Source of the DNA: an uncultured Demequina sp.
Lineage (GTDB): Bacteria; Actinomycetota; Actinomycetes; Actinomycetales; Demequinaceae
Length of the DNA: 11,649 nt
Assembly (NCBI GenBank): GCA_937925595.1
Contig: CALALQ010000484.1
Coordinates: 1-11,649, forward strand
Direction: 5' to 3'
Shown here: one piece after another, positions 1 to 7,981 of the stretch
Layout: each line of letters opens with the position of its first letter
Position numbering within the stretch: the first letter of the stretch is position 1
Translations under genes and position numbers: made by a program
The notes under the pieces: generated by a model
The model's database searches: none
The model's input: the letters and a program-made list of their open reading frames with translations, nothing else
What the model was told of the DNA's origin: nothing

Positions 1-2
1 TG

Positions 3-65
3 TTCGTCGCGATGAGCCCGAGCGTGCCCTTTGACTGCAAGAGCGAGGTCGCACGGCGACGGTGA
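3..65 (+). CDS. Possible 3' end of an upstream gene (partial)
   Basis: The frame starting at base 3 is open from the window edge to a TGA at 63-65, giving about 20 residues that end in a basic Arg-Arg-Arg tail. It would stop 19 nt before the likely recombinase start at 85, which is normal operon spacing. An ATG lies inside it at 12. Nothing in so short a tail identifies a family, and a second frame that closes at 13-15 is an equally possible end of the upstream gene. It matters because the missing DISARM genes (methylase, drmD) would be expected on this side. Confidence 0.2.
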   Translation, partial: FVAMSPSVPFDCKSEVARRR

Positions 66-84
66 ACGTCGATGGACTAGTGGC

Positions 85-1350
85 ATGAACCTTAAGCACG
101 TACGTCGATGTGTCCTCTACGCCCGCCTGAGCATCACCAAAGAGGAGTCCGTCTCAATCTCGCGGCAGCTTCAGTCCTGTCGCCAATACGCAGAGGCCCG
201 CGGATGGGAAATCGTCGGCGAGTTTGTCGATGACGGTGTCTCTGCGACGTCCAACCGACCGGAGGACCGTCGCGGGTGGAGGTCGTTGCTCGCTGCTCGG
301 GACTTCGAAGCCGTCATCATCTGGAAAGTTGACCGACTCGCCCGCCGGGTGCTCGATTTCCTCCACGCCGACGAGACCCTTCAGAAGCGCGGCGCGGGCC
401 TGGTCGCCGTCGACGACCCGATCGACATGACCAGCCCCCAGGGACGCGCGTTCGCGGTCATGCTCGCGGTCTTCGGCGAGATGGAGGCCGAAGCCATCCG
501 CGCCAGGGTGCGAGCTGCTCGCGCACAGATCCTCAAGGACGGACGGTGGCCGGGCGGTGGCATCCCGTATGGGTACCAGTCCGTCCCAAACCCCGACGGT
601 CCCGGCCGCGTGCTGGCGAAGGACGACGAGCGCATCGGGTGGCTCTCCGAGGCGGTTTCCAAGGCGCTGAGTGGCTGCACAGTGAACGCGATCACTACCT
701 GGCTCACTGAGAGTGGAGCCCCGCTTCCCGCGCGCCGCGCCGAGCGGACGTCGGGCGGGACGAGGTGGAACAGGCAGACCGTGGACGGCCTTCTCCGGAA
801 TCCCGTGCTAGCCGGGATGACCCCGCACAACCCGGGCCGCGCCAAGAGCGCCAAACGGGTCAACCCGTTTGCCGTGCTTCGCGATGAACGAGGACAGCCG
901 GCCGTCAGCCAGGCGCTCGCCATCGTCACGACCGAGGAGTTCGCGGCACTGCAACGGCTGCTCGATGCCCGGGCTGTGCCACAAGCCCGCAAGAAGGCCG
1001 AGCGCCAGTCCACGAGCGCGCTCCTGTCGCGCGTGGCTCGATGCGATGAGTGCGCGGTATACCTCTGCCGCGGCACGAACCAAAGACGACCCGTGCTCTA
1101 CTGCCCGAAGTGCCGCCAGACGATCGGACGCACCGCGCTCGACGCCTACCTGATCGACCGGCTCCTGATCGAGCGCGCAAACGAACTCATCGGCGGCATC
1201 GCGGTCGACGAGGCATGGACGCGCGCCGGTCATGACGACTTGGCTCGACGTGAGGTGCTCGTCTCACAGCTGGACAAGCTGGTCATTCGACGCGGCGTCG
1301 TCGGCCGCTACTTTGACGAAGACCGAGTTCAGTTGACATGGTCGTCATAG
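85..1350 (+). CDS. Large serine recombinase (site-specific integrase family)
   Basis: This protein belongs to the serine recombinases, which cut and rejoin DNA at short att-type sites through a covalent serine-DNA intermediate. From the ATG at 85 it is 421 residues. The N-terminal resolvase domain spans about residues 8-155. It has the YARLS motif with the probable nucleophile Ser16 and Arg14, a RQLQSC segment like that of Bxb1-type integrases, and VDRLAR at 82-87. The helix FGEMEAEAIRARV follows. The recombinase DNA-binding domain lies at about 165-300 (WPGGGIPYGY, then LLRNPVLAG). A zinc ribbon has Cys320, Cys323, Cys340 and Cys343. The region after the ribbon is short, with only a brief predicted coiled coil, so the protein is small for a phage-type large serine recombinase (often 450-600 residues). 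An in-frame TTG at 31 would add 18 residues, but conserved sequence begins just after ATG 85; no clear ribosome site supports either. It is the first gene of the defence block. It may mobilise the island, or may be a functional partner; the sequence alone cannot separate these. Confidence 0.9.
   Translation: MNLKHVRRCVLYARLSITKEESVSISRQLQSCRQYAEARGWEIVGEFVDDGVSATSNRPEDRRGWRSLLAARDFEAVIIWKVDRLARRVLDFLHADETLQKRGAGLVAVDDPIDMTSPQGRAFAVMLAVFGEMEAEAIRARVRAARAQILKDGRWPGGGIPYGYQSVPNPDGPGRVLAKDDERIGWLSEAVSKALSGCTVNAITTWLTESGAPLPARRAERTSGGTRWNRQTVDGLLRNPVLAGMTPHNPGRAKSAKRVNPFAVLRDERGQPAVSQALAIVTTEEFAALQRLLDARAVPQARKKAERQSTSALLSRVARCDECAVYLCRGTNQRRPVLYCPKCRQTIGRTALDAYLIDRLLIERANELIGGIAVDEAWTRAGHDDLARREVLVSQLDKLVIRRGVVGRYFDEDRVQLTWSS
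1333..1338 (+). promoter_or_regulatory. Perfect -35-like hexamer before drmA
   Basis: A TTGACA hexamer overlaps the last codons of the recombinase gene. At 15-18 bp downstream there is no convincing -10 (best is CAACTT or AACTTC near 1354-1360). It could be part of an internal promoter that uncouples drmABC from the recombinase, but it is weak evidence on its own. Confidence 0.18.
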
Positions 1351-1410
1351 CGGCAACTTCGGCGCGGCCAAGACAGATCAGCGTCGGCGGTCTGCGGCAG
1401 ACTGGTGCCC

Positions 1411-4400
1411 ATGGCAGAGAGCACGGACGCGCCCACCCCAGCAGATACGGGCTACGTGCTCAATTTCCCGACCGATGGCACCTCCTTCGGCGTACGAGAG
1501 AACCTCGTGGACGTCCTGGAACGCGAGCTGCTGGGGCCGATCCACGGCGAAGAGGAGCTGCTGCCATTCAGCCCTAAGCAGATGTACCTCGTCGGGCTGA
1601 TCGCGCCGGTCAAACTCACGACCACCGATGGATCGGGGCTCGACCAGGACGACGCCGACGACCTGGCCGAGGTGCGTCTCGACGGGGACAGCGTTAGCGA
1701 AGGGCGCGGAGTCCCGACGGTTGCGGCTGACGAGAGCGAGGCGGACGCCGAAGAGGACGACGTCGAGGACCGTGCACCCAAGCAGGGGTTGATGATCCCT
1801 GCGTCGATGGGGCTGCGATTCCAGGTTCCCAGCGATCTCGAGTCCTTCGACGTCACGGCTTCGTGGGGCACCTACGAGACGGTCGAGACCAAGGAGGTGT
1901 CGAAGGCCGGCCGTCCCACTCGGAAGTACCAGCGCACGCCGATCGAGGAAACCCGGACCATCACTCTCGCGGCGCTGACTCCCGGTCGCACCGAGACGGT
2001 TGTGTTGCGCGATGCGATCTGCCTGCGGATCGATCGCTACGACGACGCTGAGTTTGATCGGGTGCTCGTGGAGATCGCGCTGTGCAACGACCGCGAGACG
2101 CCACTTCCTATCCCGTCGAACATGTGGATGTTTCAAACGAAGCTCCTCATCGACGCCGGCGGCACCGATGCCTTCCTGCCGGTGCGAGACGTGCTGGAAC
2201 AGGACTGGCCCGAGCACGACGACGAAGTGCGGCGGCTCGACCTCCAGTACAAGGACCGGCTCGAGTTCGCAATTGGCCGCACCTGCTCGGCCGACTGGAT
2301 CGTGCGCAAGGGTTCGCGGCGCGCGACGTCGGTGTCGACGACATGGTTGCCGAAGGCCGAGACTCCGCAGACGAGGGCCGGCGAGGTCGAGGGTGCGACG
2401 CTGTCGATGAAGGCGTTGGCTGCTGCCGGTGCTGACGAGTTGCGCGCCGGGCTTGCCCCCTTGGTCTCCGGCTATGGGGCATGGCTCGACCGGCAGGATG
2501 GGGTGGCGGCGCAGCTTCCCGAGCACTTGCAGGAGATCGCCACCGTGGTGCTGTGGGAGGCGCGGCAGGCGCACCAGCGTCTCGTTGACGGGCTGGAGTT
2601 TGTCGCCTCCGACGTGACTGGGCTTCATTGTTTCCAGTTCATGAATCGGGTCATGCGCGATCAGCGCCTCGCTTCGCAGGTTGCTGAAGTGCGGAAGTCC
2701 GACTCGGCGTTGCCGATCGCGCAGGCGCGGCAGGACCTTGAATCGGCCGAGGCCGGCGGAAAGCCAGTCGCGTCGTGGCGTCCGTTCCAGCTCGCGTTCA
2801 TTCTCATGCAGCTCGGGTCGCTGACCGAACCGACGGCCGCGTTGCGCAGCGCGGAGCACCAAGCCCGCGTGGAGCTGCTCTTCTTCCCGACTGGTGGTGG
2901 TAAGACCGAGGCGTACTTGGGCCTGGCCGCCTACACGTTCGCGATCCGTCGTCGGCAGGCGGTCGTGCAGTCGACGGACGGCGCTCTGAACGGCAGCGAC
3001 GGCGTGTCGGTGCTCATGCGCTACACGCTGCGCCTGCTGACGGCGCAGCAGTTCCAGCGTGCGACCGCACTCGTCTGCGCCGCCGAACTCGCCCGCCGCG
3101 AAGACGAAGAGACCTGGGGTACCGAACCGTTCCGCATCGGCCTCTGGGTCGGTACCGATGTCAGTCCGAAGCGGTTCGAGGAAGCCGACGAGCAGCTCAA
3201 GAAGGTCAACGACGGTGCCTCGCACCGCCTGACGGTCCTTCAGATTCAGCGCTGTCCGTGGTGCGGGACCGAGATCTCCCCGGCGAACGTGAAAGGTGAC
3301 GCCACCAGCCGTCGGGTGTTTGTACACTGCGGTGACGAGCTGGGTAGGTGCCCGTTCTCGAAGGGAGGCGGCGTTCCCGAGGGATTGCCGGTGCTCACCG
3401 TCGACGAGGAGATCTACCGGCTCACCCCGGCGTTTGTCATTGCGACCGTCGATAAGTTCGCCCGGCTCGCGCGCGAGGGCGAGGCCGCCTCGCTGTTCGG
3501 CTTCGTCGGCAGACGCTGCGGCCGGCACGGCTACGTGCATCCCGACTACACCGGCTGCACTGTGCAGTCGCACCCGGCGAACAATGGTCATCCCGCCGCG
3601 ACGGTTATGCCCGTCGGCCGACTGCGACCGCCGGACTTGATCATCCAGGACGAGCTGCACCTCATCACCGGGGCGCTCGGCACGGCCGTTGGTCTGTTCG
3701 AGGTCGCCGTCGAGACGCTGTGCTCGTGGGAGACGCCCGAGGGTAAGCCGGTCAAGCCGCTGATCGTCGCCTCGACTGCCACCGTACGCAACGCGGTCGA
3801 GCAGGTACGGCAGCTCTACGGCCGCAAGGTGGAGATCTTCCCGCCGCAGGTGCTCGATGTCGCCGACACGTTCTTCTCACGGGAGGTCGAGGTCTCCGAT
3901 CAGAATCCGGGACGACGCTACATCGGCGTGAGCGCGCCTGGGGTGCGCCTGTCGAGCGCCGAGATTCGGCTCGCCGAGGTGCTGCTGCTCGCCGGCCAGC
4001 TGCTGCTCGACCGCACCGGCATCGAGGCAGACCCGTATATGACTCTCGTCGGGTACTTCAACGCCACGCGCGAGCTGGCCGGCATGCGCCGCTACGTTGA
4101 TGACGACGTCAGCACGCGGGTCGGCAACCCGGGGCGCGACTCCGGATTCCCGCGGAGATATGGCACCGCGTTCGGAAACCTGAACGTGGCGGAGCTGACA
4201 TCACGGATCTCGGGTGCCGACATCGGCAAGACCCTCGACAAGCTCGGGCTCGAGTTCGATCCGGGCTATGACACGACCGCGGCGGTCCAGGCGCGGATCG
4301 CGTTGCGCCGAGAAGACAAGGCTGCACCCAAGCGCGACGGAGATGCCCCCTTCGACGTCGTCCTTGCCACGTCGATGCTCCAGGTGGGCGTGGACGTGCA

Positions 4401-5124
4401 GCGTCTCGGGCTCATGCTCGTGGTCGGCCAGCCAAAGAACACTGCCGAGTACATCCAGGCGTCGTCGCGAGTGGGCCGCGACGCGGCACGTCCGGGGCTG
4501 GTCGTGTCGCTGGGGAACTGGGCGCGGCCACGCGACCTGGCCCACTTCGAGCAGTTCCGGCACTACCACGACACCTTCTACAAGCAGGTCGAGGCACTCT
4601 CGGTCACGCCGTTCTCGCCGACGTCACTGGAGCGCGGCATCGACGGGCTACTCGTCAGCGCGGCGCGCGTAGCGCAGGCGACCGTCCTGGACGGACTATC
4701 GCCCGAGCGTGAGGCGGGCAAGATCGCCTCACAGCATCCCGCAGTAGTCGGGATCATCGACCGGCTCAAGGCCCGGATTCTCGCCGCATCTCAGGACGAT
4801 GACCTCACGAAGAAGGCCAGCGACCTGCTGACCAACCGGGTCGACCGGTGGACGAGTCGCGCCGGATACGCCAGTGAGCGGCATCAGACACTCGTCTACG
4901 AGCGCACTGGCGAGGGCGACAGGTACCTGCCGCTCATCATCAGCCCCGAAAACCACCGCGCCAACGTCGGCAGCACCAGCGAAGCGCCGTTCGTGATCGC
5001 GAACTCGATGCGCGAAGTGCAGCCGGAGATCAACATTCTCGTCTCGCCCGTACCAGACCGACTCTTCGCCAGGACTCCTGCGGGCGTCGACGACTGGGCA
5101 CTGCCCGCCGGGGAGGACGACTGA
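1411..5124 (+). CDS. drmA: DrmA, DISARM SF2 helicase
   Basis: DrmA is the DNA translocase/helicase of the DISARM anti-phage system and forms a complex with DrmB. From ATG 1411 the protein is 1237 residues; a GTG at 1405 would add two, and no clear ribosome site decides. The N-terminal third (1-450) is acidic and lacks a familiar motif. A WRPFQ segment near 455 resembles the Q-motif region. Motif I is FFPTGGGKTEAYLGL with Lys498, a DrmA hallmark. Motif II is DELH at 747-750. Motif III is STAT at 788-791. Motif VI is QASSRVGRDAARPG at about 1016-1029 (Arg1020, Arg1023). A probable zinc-binding insert lies between motifs I and II: Cys615, Cys618, Cys640 and Cys647, with more Cys/His after it. 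Motif order and the TGGGKTEAY signature separate it from SNF2 and from Druantia DruE-type helicases. The stop TGA overlaps the drmB ATG by one base, indicating translational coupling. Its frame matches the upstream recombinase, separated only by TAG at 1348. Confidence 0.92.
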   Translation: MAESTDAPTPADTGYVLNFPTDGTSFGVRENLVDVLERELLGPIHGEEELLPFSPKQMYLVGLIAPVKLTTTDGSGLDQDDADDLAEVRLDGDSVSEGRGVPTVAADESEADAEEDDVEDRAPKQGLMIPASMGLRFQVPSDLESFDVTASWGTYETVETKEVSKAGRPTRKYQRTPIEETRTITLAALTPGRTETVVLRDAICLRIDRYDDAEFDRVLVEIALCNDRETPLPIPSNMWMFQTKLLIDAGGTDAFLPVRDVLEQDWPEHDDEVRRLDLQYKDRLEFAIGRTCSADWIVRKGSRRATSVSTTWLPKAETPQTRAGEVEGATLSMKALAAAGADELRAGLAPLVSGYGAWLDRQDGVAAQLPEHLQEIATVVLWEARQAHQRLVDGLEFVASDVTGLHCFQFMNRVMRDQRLASQVAEVRKSDSALPIAQARQDLESAEAGGKPVASWRPFQLAFILMQLGSLTEPTAALRSAEHQARVELLFFPTGGGKTEAYLGLAAYTFAIRRRQAVVQSTDGALNGSDGVSVLMRYTLRLLTAQQFQRATALVCAAELARREDEETWGTEPFRIGLWVGTDVSPKRFEEADEQLKKVNDGASHRLTVLQIQRCPWCGTEISPANVKGDATSRRVFVHCGDELGRCPFSKGGGVPEGLPVLTVDEEIYRLTPAFVIATVDKFARLAREGEAASLFGFVGRRCGRHGYVHPDYTGCTVQSHPANNGHPAATVMPVGRLRPPDLIIQDELHLITGALGTAVGLFEVAVETLCSWETPEGKPVKPLIVASTATVRNAVEQVRQLYGRKVEIFPPQVLDVADTFFSREVEVSDQNPGRRYIGVSAPGVRLSSAEIRLAEVLLLAGQLLLDRTGIEADPYMTLVGYFNATRELAGMRRYVDDDVSTRVGNPGRDSGFPRRYGTAFGNLNVAELTSRISGADIGKTLDKLGLEFDPGYDTTAAVQARIALRREDKAAPKRDGDAPFDVVLATSMLQVGVDVQRLGLMLVVGQPKNTAEYIQASSRVGRDAARPGLVVSLGNWARPRDLAHFEQFRHYHDTFYKQVEALSVTPFSPTSLERGIDGLLVSAARVAQATVLDGLSPEREAGKIASQHPAVVGIIDRLKARILAASQDDDLTKKASDLLTNRVDRWTSRAGYASERHQTLVYERTGEGDRYLPLIISPENHRANVGSTSEAPFVIANSMREVQPEINILVSPVPDRLFARTPAGVDDWALPAGEDD
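5112..5116 (+). promoter_or_regulatory. Ribosome binding site of drmB inside drmA
   Basis: GGAGG lies 7 nt before the ATG at 5124 and within the last codons of drmA. It fixes the drmB start and supports coupled translation across the TGATG overlap. Confidence 0.8.
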
Positions 5125-7154
5125 TGGCCGACACCACCTCCGCGCCGCTGGCAGACAACAACGACGCCCTCGACCCGCTCGGCGACGCCGACGAGGGCCT
5201 CGCGAAGAATCGGGCCAAGGTAGGGTCCGCGCGTCCTTCTTCGCTCCTGTACACCTACGGTCCTGGCGCGATCATGGACTTGCCGAACTTCTCGGTCATG
5301 CCCGCCGGACTCGACGACTGGGAGCCGATCTGGAAGCGCCGCGAGGTCGTCCCGACGATCCTCGAACCGCGCTTGCTCAACGTCGTCCGTCTGCACCTCG
5401 GCCCCCAGGTTGACGCGCTGCGACCGTTCCCGTGGCAGCCCAAGAAGGGCTCGATGTCGACCGACGGCTCGGACCTCGGCCTTCCCGCACGGGTGTTCCC
5501 GCAGTGGTTCCGATGCACCGGCTGCGACTACCTCGGCCCGCTCACCCGGTTCACCTACACGAACACGCATCCGTTCCGGCCAGACCTCGCCCAGTTCACC
5601 CACAGGCCCTGCCCTGGCCGCGGCGGACGGGGGCGCCGCGAGGGCAGTCCGGCCGTCCCCGCACAGCACCTGCTGACCTGTACCAACGGACACCTCGACG
5701 AGTTTCCCTACACGCTCTGGGTTCACCGGGGTCAGAAGTGCCCGAATGCTGAGAACCCCGACCTCAAGATGCGCGACGCCAACGTCGGCAAGAGCGTCGG
5801 CTCGACAATTATCTGCCAGTCGTGCAACGCCACACGCGGCATGGCGGAAGCCCAAGGGGCGAAGGGGCGGCTCAAACTGCCCCAGACGTGCCGCGGACGC
5901 CATCCCCACCTCGGCGCGTTCTTTCCCGGCTGCAGGGCGCAGCCCGCGCTCATCATGATGGGCGCCTCGAACCTGTGGTTCCCCTCAACGCAGAGCATCA
6001 TCGTCATGCCGCGCTCGGACGCCGAGCAGAAGGAAGCACTTGCCGACCATCTCCGCGTCGAACTCGGAATCGACCAGATCCGGCAGTTCGCCGACCAGAT
6101 CGCGGTGATCCGCGCCCTGGCTGGGGCGCGCAACATCGACGTCGCCGGGCTCACCGACGCCGACATCGCCGCTGCCATCGAAGACGTGCTCGCACCGCCG
6201 GAGTCCGAGGCGGACCGAGAGGAGCGTCGCGCCAACTGGGACCCGATCGAGTTGCTCATCCCCGAGTGGCGCTACCTCCAGAAGCCGACCCTATTCCCCG
6301 AACAGCAGAACAACACCGGGCTGATGGTCACCGAGATGCAGCGCAGCCCGGATCTGCACCCGCGCATTCAGCGCGTTGTCGGAGTCAACCGGATGAAGAA
6401 GGTGAACGCGGTGCTTGGCTTCACCCGCCTCGATGAGATGGACCGGGTCAACGACGTCGCCTCACGCCTGGTCGAACTCACCCGGAACGGCAAGCCCTCC
6501 TGGGTGCCTGCAACCGAAGACCGCGGCGAAGGCATCTTCTTGCAACTCGACCTCGACGCCGTCGGACAGTGGGAACGACACATCGAGTCCACCCCACTGT
6601 GGGACGCCCACGTCGAGGCGCACCGTCGCAACTTCACTCGGCGCTTCTCCGAGACCGCCGCCGCCGTCAATCCCGACACCCGACTGCCCGGTCCCCGGTA
6701 CTGGCTCGTCCACACGCTGTCGCACATCCTTATTCGCGAGATGGCAATGTACTCCGGCTACGGCGCCGCCAGTCTCACCGAGCGCATCTACGCCTGGCGG
6801 GAAGAGCCCGGGCGCGAGGCGGCAGCAGGGCTGCTCATCTGTACGACCGCATCCGACAGCGACGGAACGCTCGGCGGTCTGGTGGCACTGTCGGAACCGG
6901 CAAAGCTCCAGAACATCGTGCTAGCGGCGCTGCGCCGCGCCGCGCGGTGCTCCTCCGACCCGGTCTGCGCCCAACGCACCCCGTCGGACCCGGAGGACTT
7001 CCTCCACGGCGCGGCCTGCCACACCTGCGCCTTCGCCTCGGAGACCTCCTGCGAGAAGGCCAACCGATTCTTGGACCGCCGATTCCTCCTCGACCTCCCG
7101 ACCGCGAACGGCCCGGTCGTCCCCGGGTTCTTCGGCAGCATCCATGGCCTCTGA
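5124..7154 (+). CDS. drmB: DrmB, DUF1998 protein of DISARM
   Basis: DrmB is the DUF1998-family partner of DrmA; in the characterised DISARM system the two form the DNA-engaging core complex. The protein is 676 residues. After a low-complexity acidic leader comes SSLLYTYGPGAIMDLPNF (about 39-56), the conserved N-terminal signature of this family. A cysteine-rich section follows, with Cys131/134, Cys163, Cys186, Cys206, Cys231/234, Cys256 and Cys270, enough for two zinc sites. The middle is helical and charged. The C-terminal DUF1998 domain starts near YWLVHTLSHILIREM at 526 and includes GLLICTTASDSDGTLGG. It ends with a second metal-type cluster: Cys609, Cys615, Cys632, Cys635 and Cys643 followed by N-x-x-LDRR. 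All expected family cysteines appear intact. The start is fixed by GGAGG and the overlap with drmA. It overlaps drmC by 11 nt, so drmA-drmB-drmC is one operon. Confidence 0.92.
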   Translation: MADTTSAPLADNNDALDPLGDADEGLAKNRAKVGSARPSSLLYTYGPGAIMDLPNFSVMPAGLDDWEPIWKRREVVPTILEPRLLNVVRLHLGPQVDALRPFPWQPKKGSMSTDGSDLGLPARVFPQWFRCTGCDYLGPLTRFTYTNTHPFRPDLAQFTHRPCPGRGGRGRREGSPAVPAQHLLTCTNGHLDEFPYTLWVHRGQKCPNAENPDLKMRDANVGKSVGSTIICQSCNATRGMAEAQGAKGRLKLPQTCRGRHPHLGAFFPGCRAQPALIMMGASNLWFPSTQSIIVMPRSDAEQKEALADHLRVELGIDQIRQFADQIAVIRALAGARNIDVAGLTDADIAAAIEDVLAPPESEADREERRANWDPIELLIPEWRYLQKPTLFPEQQNNTGLMVTEMQRSPDLHPRIQRVVGVNRMKKVNAVLGFTRLDEMDRVNDVASRLVELTRNGKPSWVPATEDRGEGIFLQLDLDAVGQWERHIESTPLWDAHVEAHRRNFTRRFSETAAAVNPDTRLPGPRYWLVHTLSHILIREMAMYSGYGAASLTERIYAWREEPGREAAAGLLICTTASDSDGTLGGLVALSEPAKLQNIVLAALRRAARCSSDPVCAQRTPSDPEDFLHGAACHTCAFASETSCEKANRFLDRRFLLDLPTANGPVVPGFFGSIHGL

Positions 7155-7854
7155 CCCGCTCAACCAACTCGGCAGCTTCCTGACAGCCACTGAAGCGGAA
7201 CGGCTCGCGCTGCAGTTCGAGGTCGGTACGCCTGTCAGCGTTGCCGTGCGCGAGATCGCGATCAGCCGACGCGACCAGGCGAAGGAACTCCTCGCCGCCT
7301 GCGGGTTTGGGTCTGGCGACCGCGAACGTCCCGTCAGTGTGCTACGAGCCATTGCCGGAGCCAAGACTGTCCTGCGTGAGCTGGTTCCGGTATGGACGAT
7401 GCCTGGCAACGAAGCTAACGTAGGCCGCCTGACCAGCGAGTTCCACCGCATCATCGGTTCTGCACGACAATCAGTCACGGCGGCGACCTACAACTTCCAG
7501 GACACGTCTCGGATGTGGACGGCGCTGAAGGCAGCCTCGGAGCAGCCGGGCGTCGTCGTCACCGTCTACGTCGACGCTGCGGTCGCTGACGCCGCGACCA
7601 TCAAGGTGCAACTCCCACGGGCTACGGTGTACCGGTCAGCGGTCCTGCCAAACGGCAAGTTGGTCGTCAGTCACGCGAAGTTCATCGTGGTCGACCACGA
7701 GCTGCTCCTGATCACCAGCGCGAACTTCAGCTACTCAGCCGAGAACCGCAACGTCGAGTTCGGCATCCTCGTCCGCGACAGCGCCCTCGCCACGTCCGTC
7801 GAGGCCATGATGACGAGCAAGCACGGGTCGCTCTACGAGCTCATCAACGCCTGA
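7144..7854 (+). CDS. drmC: DrmC, phospholipase D-like protein of DISARM
   Basis: This 236-residue protein is the PLD-superfamily member of DISARM. Such proteins are usually nucleases or phosphodiesterases that work as dimers, each giving one HKD motif. Here a single full motif is present: His177, Lys179 and Asp184 in SHAKFIVVD. It is followed by ITSANFSYSAENRNVEFGI, which supplies the usual Asn194 and Glu205. A first, degenerate half-domain (about 95-145, RQSVTAATYNFQD and VVVTVYVDAA) carries the fold but no HKD. The N-terminal 75 residues are helical and of unknown role. The ATG lies inside the end of drmB (11-nt overlap), with no strong ribosome site, so it probably depends on drmB translation. 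Family knowledge: drmC was the least essential gene in the Bacillus DISARM system. Its stop is followed by a gene-free junction and convergent dnaB. Confidence 0.88.
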   Translation: MASDPLNQLGSFLTATEAERLALQFEVGTPVSVAVREIAISRRDQAKELLAACGFGSGDRERPVSVLRAIAGAKTVLRELVPVWTMPGNEANVGRLTSEFHRIIGSARQSVTAATYNFQDTSRMWTALKAASEQPGVVVTVYVDAAVADAATIKVQLPRATVYRSAVLPNGKLVVSHAKFIVVDHELLLITSANFSYSAENRNVEFGILVRDSALATSVEAMMTSKHGSLYELINA

Positions 7855-7914
7855 TCCGCACCCGTCACGTCGTTGCGGCGTGCTCACTCACCGGCGGCCG
7901 TCCAGACCGAAAAG

Positions 7915-7948
7915 TCCAGATGGACACACCGTGAACAGTTCATCTGGA
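7915..7948. repeat. 34-bp near-perfect inverted repeat at the island/dnaB junction
   Basis: Arms 7915-7925 (TCCAGATGGAC) and 7938-7948 (GTTCATCTGGA) pair over 11 bp with one G-T wobble around a 12-nt centre. An extra direct copy of GTCCAGA begins at 7900. On the - strand the hairpin is followed by CTTTT, so it could act as a backup terminator for dnaB; on the + strand no T-run follows. Its size and two-arm layout also resemble a recombinase site, but no second copy is seen in the window. Confidence 0.6.
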
Positions 7949-7960
7949 AAAGGACAACCT

Positions 7961-7980
7961 CAAAAAACCTACAAAAGGTT
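7961..7980 (-). terminator. Probable dnaB rho-independent terminator
   Basis: Read on the - strand just after the dnaB TAG, AACCT and AGGTT (7976-7980 and 7966-7970) form a short stem around a 5-nt loop, and the transcript runs straight into a T-tract (GGTTTTTTG). The stem is weak for an intrinsic terminator, though G-U pairs can extend it, and the inverted repeat at 7915-7948 lies next in line. Confidence 0.5.
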
Positions 7981-7981
7981 C

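Noticed and set aside
1378..3660. 760-codon open frame on the - strand across drmA
   Set aside because: It mirrors drmA codons in a high-GC gene, has composition rich in Arg/Gly/His without any motif, and drmA on the + strand has clear helicase motifs.
4896..5909. 337-codon - strand frame spanning the drmA/drmB junction
   Set aside because: It crosses two well-supported coupled genes and shows no recognisable motif or ribosome site.
1411..7154. Druantia-type system, because of the helicase plus DUF1998 pairing
   Set aside because: In Druantia the DUF1998 region is fused in DruE; here helicase and DUF1998 are separate and a PLD gene follows, which is the DISARM layout.
7144..7854. DrmC as a phospholipid-degrading enzyme
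   Set aside because: Single-HKD proteins of this size in this operon belong to the DISARM DrmC family and no signal peptide is present.
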